From CAZXEU01 sp964639665 (lineage in GTDB: Bacteria > Bacteroidota > Rhodothermia > Rhodothermales > Bin80), in contig CAZXEU010000134.1 of the NCBI GenBank assembly GCA_964639665.1, positions 1-8,674 on the forward strand: a DNA stretch of 8,674 nucleotides, read 5' to 3'. Below, in pieces: positions 1-4,387 of the stretch. Below the pieces are notes generated by a model. It worked only from the letters and a program-made list of their open reading frames with translations. It was not told the DNA's origin and searched no databases. Both the position numbers and the translations under genes were made by a program. Position 1 is the first letter of the stretch. Every line of letters starts with the position of its first letter.

Positions 1-206
1 AGCATGGAGCGCTGGGCCCGGACGGGTTTCGACGCATCATAGGCATTGCCGCGGCGCATGCCCGTAAGGCGCTTGAAGAGATCGATTCGCGATGGCGTGT
101 CCTTGTTGGTCCTCCATTCTTGGCGGCAAAGTGCAACCGCATTGTTGCGAATCCACGCGAGGTGTTTGAAGAGGTCATCCAGTGCAGCCCGCTTGGACTT
201 GCCCAT
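1..206 (-). CDS. Unknown protein, N-terminal part only (runs off left edge)
   Basis: An ATG at 206-204 on the reverse strand opens a frame of 68 codons that stays open to the edge of the window, so only the N-terminus is visible. It begins MGKSKRAALDDLFKHLAWIR and is basic, with no signal peptide or hydrophobic segment, which suggests a soluble cytoplasmic protein. The opposite strand is also open in the same codon phase. I prefer the reverse strand because its third codon positions are about 72% G+C by hand count, against about 57% for the forward reading, and because the AT-rich palindromic stretch directly upstream looks like a divergent promoter region. A second in-frame ATG at 239-237 would add 11 residues but would run through the 208-229 palindrome, so 206 is the better start. 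I do not recognise the family. Confidence 0.5.
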   Translation of the reverse strand, partial: MGKSKRAALDDLFKHLAWIRNNAVALCRQEWRTNKDTPSRIDLFKRLTGMRRGNAYDASKPVRAQRSM

Positions 207-207
207 G

Positions 208-229
208 CGTACACAGCGATATGTGTACG
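208..229. promoter_or_regulatory. Perfect inverted repeat, candidate operator or leader hairpin
   Basis: Two perfect 8-bp arms, CGTACACA (208-215) and TGTGTACG (222-229), flank a 6-bp spacer. The repeat ends 1 bp from the proposed reverse-strand start at 206, so it would cover the ribosome-loading region of that gene, either as a binding site for a dimeric regulator or as an RNA hairpin in its leader. No T-run follows on either strand, so an intrinsic terminator is unlikely. The role is inferred; the symmetry is seen directly. Confidence 0.5.
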
Positions 230-263
230 TCCTGACCATACCAATAACAACACATACACACAT

Positions 264-281
264 AAAGTGTTCCGGCACTTT
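264..281. promoter_or_regulatory. Second inverted repeat next to the -10 element
   Basis: The arms AAAGTG (264-269) and CACTTT (276-281) are perfect complements around a 6-bp spacer, the same spacer length as the repeat at 208-229 although the arms differ. It lies just upstream of TATAAT (286-291), exactly where a -35 box and spacer would be. No good -35 hexamer is visible there, which would fit a promoter controlled by a bound regulator. Regulator identity is unknown. Confidence 0.4.
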
Positions 282-285
282 CGTA

Positions 286-291
286 TATAAT
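286..291 (+). promoter_or_regulatory. Probable -10 element for the + strand cluster
   Basis: A consensus TATAAT lies about 35 bp upstream of the ATG at 326, in the only AT-rich stretch in this part of the window. There is no recognisable TTGACA-like -35 at 16-18 bp spacing and no extended TGn motif. The Bacteroidota-type TAnnTTTG box is also not evident. It is a good match to a housekeeping -10, but the promoter is otherwise weak and may need an activator. Confidence 0.45.
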
Positions 292-325
292 TCCCTTGTG
301 TTGCCACCACGCGACGGGCACGGCC

Positions 326-703
326 ATGGAGCCAGACAGTGCGGAAGATTCGGGAAACACGGATCGCCTCGGAATCCTTACACAAGAGCTGGTGCGTGAT
401 GTCAGAGAGTGGATTCAGCTGCGCATCGATCTCTTTGGCGTGGAAGTGGCACGCGGCATCAAGGCGCGGCAGGGCAGGCTGCTAACTTATGCCATCGCGG
501 CTGTCCTGGGCGTGGCCGCGCTTCTGCTTGTGCTGGTGGCTGCTTCGCTCTGGCTCGGTTCGCTTCTGGGCAATGTGGCGCTGGGTTTTCTGCTGGTGGG
601 CGCTGCAGTAGCGATAGGCGCGGCGGGCACGTACCTTGTACTCCGGCGTAGTTATGGCGATGAAGCCCACGGCAACAAAGAACCAGAAGGCCGCGGCAGC
701 TGA
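326..703 (+). CDS. Small two-helix membrane protein, YqjE / phage holin superfamily III-like
   Basis: This 125-residue protein has a charged N-terminal amphipathic stretch (about residues 13-50, with the pattern LTQELVRDVREWIQLRIDLF). Two hydrophobic segments at about 52-77 and 83-106 follow, then a short charged tail. That layout is characteristic of the Phage_holin_3_6 (PF07332) / YqjE family, inner-membrane proteins of unclear function. Despite the family name they are common chromosomal genes and do not indicate a prophage. The in-frame TTG at 296 would add ten unlikely residues, so the ATG at 326 is chosen. The 3' end overlaps the next gene by 50 nt. In Enterobacteria YqjE is encoded beside YqjD, and the next gene here is YqjD-like, which supports both calls. 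It is the first gene of the + strand cluster. Confidence 0.7.
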   Translation: MEPDSAEDSGNTDRLGILTQELVRDVREWIQLRIDLFGVEVARGIKARQGRLLTYAIAAVLGVAALLLVLVAASLWLGSLLGNVALGFLLVGAAVAIGAAGTYLVLRRSYGDEAHGNKEPEGRGS

Positions 704-1091
704 GCTGCAGCGTGTGCTGGACGACAAGGCAGAGCAGATTTCACGGCACTTCGAGGCCATTCGCAGCGAGATCACTGCGCTTGCCTCACCGGAGTCCGTA
801 TTGCGCCACCCGCTGGCAAAAACCGGCGGGGCGCTGGTGGCCGGCATTCTGGTGGGCATGATCGCAGGAGGACTGAGCCGGCGGAGTGCAGCCAGGGAGG
901 AGATTCTGGACGTGGTCGGCTCGCACGTGGAGCGGGCCCTGGGCCAGAGCTTGGGCTCCGGTGCAGGTGCGAATTCGCCGAAGGGATCGGAGGCCATGTC
1001 CAGGCTGCTCGGCAGACTGATGCCGGTTGCCATCGATTTGGGACTTGCGGCGTTGGGAAGGTTTGCGGAAAGGGAGAATGGGCAAGGCTGA
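654..1091 (+). CDS. YqjD/ElaB (DUF883)-like membrane-anchored protein
   Basis: This 145-residue protein starts with a Lys/Ala-rich helical region (about residues 9-45), followed by RHP (51-53) and one hydrophobic segment (about 56-74) with glycine-zipper spacing (Gly64, Gly68, Gly72), then SRR. A helical stalk, an HP motif and a glycine-rich C-terminal anchor are typical of the YqjD/ElaB/DUF883 group, which in E. coli anchors stationary-phase ribosomes to the inner membrane. This protein departs from that plan by carrying about 70 more residues after the anchor, including a mildly hydrophobic helix (about 120-138). Function is therefore uncertain. The ATG at 654 is chosen over TTG at 636; ATG 660 is also possible. 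It overlaps the upstream gene by 50 nt, which suggests translational coupling. A generic YtxH-like protein is the main alternative. Confidence 0.55.
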   Translation: MAMKPTATKNQKAAAAELQRVLDDKAEQISRHFEAIRSEITALASPESVLRHPLAKTGGALVAGILVGMIAGGLSRRSAAREEILDVVGSHVERALGQSLGSGAGANSPKGSEAMSRLLGRLMPVAIDLGLAALGRFAERENGQG

Positions 1092-1105
1092 TTGCGCAAG
1101 ACAAC

Positions 1106-1783
1106 GTGCGGGCAACACGAAAGAAGCGGATTGCACTCTTTGGCCCTCCCGGCGCGGGCAAGGGTACGCAGGCGGGGCTGCTGGCTGATCGGCACGGCCT
1201 GGCGCATATTTCGACGGGAAACATATTCCGGCAGGTGGTTGGATCCGGATCGGAATTGGGGCGCCAGGCAGCCGCCTACATGGATAAGGGACTTCTGGTA
1301 CCGGACGAGCTGGTTCGCAACATGGCGGAGCAGGCCATCTCCGCGGCCGGTTGCGATGCCTTTGTGCTGGACGGCTATCCCCGCACGGTAACGCAGGCAA
1401 ACTGGCTGGCGGATTTTCTGGGGAAGCGTCCGCTGCAGGCGGTAATCCTGTTGGAGGCGTCTGATGCTGAGCTGATACGCCGCCTCTCGAGGCGACGTAT
1501 GCACCGAGAAACAGGACAGATATTCCACCTGGACACAAAACCGCCCACCGGAATTGATCCTTCCCTTATTTTCCAGCGCCCGGATGATCGGCCTGAGGCC
1601 ATACGAAGGCGCCTCGGCGTATACAGGGATCAGACAGAGCCTGTTGTGGCCTTCTACCGGGCGCGGGGCAGCCTATTGGCGGTTGACGCCGAAGGCGATG
1701 TTGATGTCGTATACTCACGCATAACAGACATTCTTAGCGAAGCGCTTCCTGAGCACAATGGCCACGCCGCACACCGACCGTGA
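1106..1783 (+). CDS. adk: Adenylate kinase
   Basis: This cytoplasmic enzyme interconverts ATP + AMP and 2 ADP. The 225-residue protein (family usually about 190-220) shows the P-loop GPPGAGKGT (residues 13-21), the NMP-binding motif STGNIFR (36-42), GLLVPDELV (62-70), DGYPRTVTQA (89-98), and the LID segment from RRRMHRETG (129-137) to KPP (145-147). RPDD (158-161) and IRRRL (166-170) supply the arginines that contact the phosphates. The LID lacks the four-Cys zinc site and is of the His/Ser/Thr type seen in Gram-negatives. Oddities: Asn39 replaces the usual Asp of STGD, and there is a short charged C-terminal extension. The GTG start at 1106 gives the normal seven or eight residues before the first beta strand; no nearby ATG is available. 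It ends inside the next gene (26-nt overlap). Confidence 0.93.
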   Translation: MRATRKKRIALFGPPGAGKGTQAGLLADRHGLAHISTGNIFRQVVGSGSELGRQAAAYMDKGLLVPDELVRNMAEQAISAAGCDAFVLDGYPRTVTQANWLADFLGKRPLQAVILLEASDAELIRRLSRRRMHRETGQIFHLDTKPPTGIDPSLIFQRPDDRPEAIRRRLGVYRDQTEPVVAFYRARGSLLAVDAEGDVDVVYSRITDILSEALPEHNGHAAHRP

Positions 1784-2756
1784 TTGTGATGTGCTGTTGG
1801 AGCAATTCCGGGAAGAAGTTTCCCATGCCCTCTCCGGGCTGATCAGGACCGCCAAGCCGGACGTGCTGTATGATTCCGCACGGTACGTCCTTGCCGGGGA
1901 GGGAAAGCATGTCCGGCCTGTGCTGGTGCTGGTTTCGTCGGCCATTTTCGGTGTTCCTTCGGAAAATGCCATGCCGGCGGCGCTCGCCGTGGAACTGGTA
2001 CACGATTTTGCGCTCGTGCACGACGACATCATGGACCATGCCACGAGCCGGAGGGGACGGCCTTCCGTCCACGTAGCGTGGGACGAGGACACAGCCATTC
2101 TTTGTGGGGACGTGCTTCTGTCCATGTCATTCGACCAGGTGGCGCGCACGCCTTCCGGGCGCGTGCCGGAGCTGGTTCAGGCTTTTGCTTCCATGGTAGC
2201 AGCGCTGTGCGAAGGCCAGGCTCTGGACAAGGAATTCGAGCAGTGCCCGGAGGTTACCACAGCGCAGTACCTGGACATGATAGACCGCAAGACAGGGTCA
2301 CTGCTGTCGGTTGCCCTGCTAATGGGCGGCATTATCGGCGATGCCCCGGAAGAGATGCAGGCAGCGCTTCGATCCATAGGACGTCAAATGGGACGCGCCT
2401 TCCAGATTCAGGACGACCTTCTGGACCTGGTAGCAGGAGATCCCGGATGGGGCAAGGCGGTTGGGGGTGACCTCATGGAGGGCAAAAAGACATTTCTGTT
2501 GCTGGAGGCGCTGGAGCGGTCCAAGGGGGAGGACCGCAGCTTTTTTGCGCGCATCCGCAAGGACAGTGGCCTGGCTCCGGAACAGATTCCTGAGGCCCGG
2601 CGGCGCATGCAGGCGCTGGGAGTCCTAGACGCTGCAGCGGAGCGCGTGCAGCAGCACTCGGCGGCGGCACTGGGCCTGGCGGAGGTTCTACCCCGGTGCC
2701 TCGCGACGTCCGCGCTTGTGCGGATGATCGGGCAGATGGCACTCAGGAGGCGCTGA
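1758..2756 (+). CDS. Short-chain polyprenyl diphosphate synthase (GGPP/FPP type)
   Basis: This trans-isoprenyl diphosphate synthase condenses isopentenyl diphosphate with an allylic primer to make linear prenyl diphosphates, precursors for quinones, carotenoids, hopanoids or undecaprenyl carriers. The 332 residues are all-helical and show GEGKHVRP (47-54, substrate-binding Lys50 and Arg53), the first Asp-rich motif DDIMD (89-93) followed by RRG, KTG (178-180), and the second Asp-rich motif QIQDDLLD (216-223) with GDLMEGKKT (237-245). The five-residue DDxxD without insertion, with Phe84 at position -5, resembles aromatic-gated short-chain enzymes. I therefore infer a C20 (or C15) product over long-chain quinone precursors. 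His replaces Arg in the usual GGKRxRP motif. The ATG at 1758 overlaps adk by 26 nt, suggesting coupled translation. Confidence 0.9.
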   Translation: MATPHTDRDCDVLLEQFREEVSHALSGLIRTAKPDVLYDSARYVLAGEGKHVRPVLVLVSSAIFGVPSENAMPAALAVELVHDFALVHDDIMDHATSRRGRPSVHVAWDEDTAILCGDVLLSMSFDQVARTPSGRVPELVQAFASMVAALCEGQALDKEFEQCPEVTTAQYLDMIDRKTGSLLSVALLMGGIIGDAPEEMQAALRSIGRQMGRAFQIQDDLLDLVAGDPGWGKAVGGDLMEGKKTFLLLEALERSKGEDRSFFARIRKDSGLAPEQIPEARRRMQALGVLDAAAERVQQHSAAALGLAEVLPRCLATSALVRMIGQMALRRR

Positions 2757-2984
2757 CATGACTGCCCGGATACGGAAGATTGCCGGCGAGGCCGGCCATT
2801 GTAAGCGGCTTGCCGCGATGCACGGGCACTAGCTTGCAGCATTGGGATGCGACATCCGGATAAGGACCGCCGACCATTCTACGAACCGCGAGCGCCGTCT
2901 TGGTATGGGGACGCTGACCGCTGCCGGCAGCGATGGACAGGCTGCCCCTCCGGCCGCGGTGCTGTTATGCGCATTGGCAGCCGA
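2757..2984. other. Stretch without an intact gene, with a 14-bp palindrome
   Basis: All three forward frames contain stops and no frame shows the low second-position and high third-position G+C of neighbouring genes. A 24-codon frame starts at ATG 2758, directly after the synthase stop, and ends at 2832. A perfect 14-bp palindrome, CGCTGCCGGCAGCG, lies at 2919-2932, and GCCGGC occurs twice near 2781-2795. No T-run terminator and no tmRNA, RNase P RNA or SRP RNA hallmarks are seen. It could be the decayed 5' part of the gene whose 3' remnants follow, or a structured spacer. Confidence 0.3.
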
Positions 2985-3278
2985 TGAAGCCTGAGCACGC
3001 GGACACTACTGCGGCTCCTGGCAGCCGCCCCGCGATTGCGTCATGGGGCAGGTACGCTGGTCCTGGTGTGACCAAGGCGGCTCCGCTGCCTTTTGGACCC
3101 GGGTTGCGGGAGCTGGGTTTGAGCCGCCCTTGATGCCGAACAAGTCATCCGTTACGTATCGGTGCTCCGGGCCACCGGCCTTGCCGCCGTTGCACTGATA
3201 GCCGAAGGCCCGGACCAGGCGGAGGGCTACCTTGCCGGATTCGCGACCCAAATGCCAAACCGAAAGAACAAATCATGA
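2985..3278 (+). pseudogene. Probable broken gene upstream of PGI/PMI, family unknown
   Basis: One forward frame carries coding-like sequence from 2985 to 3068 (containing TRTLLRLLAAAP) and again from 3123 to 3275 (containing ALDAEQVIRYVSVLRATG). In the second piece the codon-position G+C is roughly 72/47/65%, like a real gene. Stops at 2982, 3069 and 3120 interrupt this frame. Between 3068 and 3121 the plausible protein sequence continues in another frame (VTKAAPLPFGPGLRELGLS), as if two compensating indels had occurred. The final stop TGA (3276-3278) overlaps the next start as ATGA, a typical operon junction, which argues that a gene really ended here. No good start codon exists for the last piece; a GTG at 3162 would leave only 38 residues. 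A decayed gene or sequence errors are the two explanations. I do not recognise the family. Confidence 0.35.
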
Positions 3279-4309
3279 CCAGGGAACAGATCAGAAGGAT
3301 TGACCCGCAAGACATGTTTGGAGCGGTGCTCGATTTTCCGAACCACCTGCGTGAAGGACACTCTCGCGCCGCCTCGGCGGATCTGGGCCGACTGCCGGAG
3401 GGCGCTGACCACGGCGTGGTCGTGCTCGGCATGGGGGGATCGGCCATCGGAGGAGACCTCCTGAAGACGCTGGCGGATGGCAGAGCCCAGGTAACCGTAT
3501 CACGCGCCTATGGCATTCCCCGCTGGGTTGGAGCCGGCACCGTGGTCATTGCCTGCAGCTATTCGGGCAACACGGAGGAGACGCTCATGTCGATGGATCA
3601 GGCGCTGGCGCGCGGTGCCTCGGTGCTGTGCGTAACCACCGGCGGCGCCATGGGTGATGCGGCTTCGGACCGGCGACTGCCGCTGATGACTCTGCCCCCG
3701 GGTCTTCAGCCCCGGGCCGCCCTGGGCCATTCGCTTGCGGCGCTCATTGCAGCAGGGGAGCACCTGGGCATAGTGCACGTCGATGAAGACGACTGGGAAG
3801 AGGCGTTCGGGGTGGCCGACGAGCAGGCTGCAACCTTCGCGCAGCCAGGCAGCGAGGCCTGGCACATAGCCAGGGAGCTAAAGGACCTCTTTCCCGTCAT
3901 CTACAGCAGTCAGCGGCTGGAGGCCGTCAACGTGCGCTGGCGCAACCAGCTGCATGAAAACGCAAAGACGTTCGCGGTAGGGAACGTGCTGCCGGAGATG
4001 AACCACAACGAAATCATGGGCTGGGACCGCGGACAGGAAGAGCTCGGCAAACTGGGGATTGTCCTGCTTCGCGACCGTGATGATCACCCGCGCACGCAGC
4101 GCCGCATGGAGGTGACGAAGGATCTGCTTAAGGACCTGGCAGGTTCCTGGATGGAGCTCGAAAGCCGGGGGGCCAGTCTTCTGGCGCGCCTGGTGTCCCT
4201 GCTTTATCCGAGCGACTGGGTAAGCCTTTACCTCGCACTCTTGCACCGCACAGATCCTTCTCCTGTCGGACTGATCAGCAAGCTGAAGGCCGCGCTCGCA
4301 GAGTCATAG
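3275..4309 (+). CDS. Bifunctional phosphoglucose/phosphomannose isomerase
   Basis: This cytoplasmic enzyme of the SIS fold interconverts fructose-6-phosphate with glucose-6-phosphate and with mannose-6-phosphate, linking glycolysis to sugar-nucleotide supply. The 344 residues fit the bifunctional PGI/PMI family. The first SIS domain has GMGGSAIGGDLL (52-63) and SYSGNTEET (95-103). LPPGLQPRAALG (140-151) carries the conserved Arg147. HENAK (227-231, Glu228) and EMNHNE (241-246, His244) are 16 residues apart, the same spacing as the catalytic Glu and His I recall from the Pyrobaculum aerophilum enzyme (Glu203, His219). The C-terminus ends with a typical LISKLKAAL helix. Its ATG overlaps the stop of the upstream broken frame (ATGA). 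Whether this is the only glucose-6-phosphate isomerase in the cell cannot be told from here. Confidence 0.9.
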   Translation: MTREQIRRIDPQDMFGAVLDFPNHLREGHSRAASADLGRLPEGADHGVVVLGMGGSAIGGDLLKTLADGRAQVTVSRAYGIPRWVGAGTVVIACSYSGNTEETLMSMDQALARGASVLCVTTGGAMGDAASDRRLPLMTLPPGLQPRAALGHSLAALIAAGEHLGIVHVDEDDWEEAFGVADEQAATFAQPGSEAWHIARELKDLFPVIYSSQRLEAVNVRWRNQLHENAKTFAVGNVLPEMNHNEIMGWDRGQEELGKLGIVLLRDRDDHPRTQRRMEVTKDLLKDLAGSWMELESRGASLLARLVSLLYPSDWVSLYLALLHRTDPSPVGLISKLKAALAES

Positions 4310-4387
4310 GGGCTCCGGCCGCGTAGCGTGCGGGGGAACGGCCCATTCCTTGACTGCGTAGCCATACGGAGCCTTACCGGTTGGCAT

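Noticed and set aside
208..229. Intrinsic terminator
   Set aside because: The stem is only half G+C and no T-run follows it on either strand; its position at a start codon fits a regulatory site better.
3..290. Forward reading frame open from the left edge to a TAA at 288-290
   Set aside because: It shares codon phase with the reverse-strand frame but has lower third-position G+C (about 57% against 72%), and its last 25 codons run through the palindromes and the -10 element with an odd Asn/Thr/His-rich product.
326..703. Prophage or lysis cassette suggested by the holin-like protein
   Set aside because: No endolysin, tail, integrase or other phage gene is nearby, and this holin-superfamily branch is common in ordinary chromosomes next to YqjD-like genes.
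482..1528. Long reverse-strand open frame of 348 codons
   Set aside because: It lies across three well-supported forward genes, including adk with all its motifs, and its product is low-complexity Arg/Pro/Ser-rich, typical of an antisense shadow in GC-rich DNA.
2933..3133. Forward 66-codon frame starting at ATG 2933
   Set aside because: The first two thirds look non-coding (Cys/His/Pro-rich). Only its last 18 codons seem real, and those fit better as a frame-shifted piece of the broken gene.
2757..3274. Structured non-coding RNA in the gene-poor stretch
   Set aside because: No hallmark sequences of tmRNA, RNase P RNA, SRP RNA or 6S RNA were found, and the 3' half has protein-coding codon bias.
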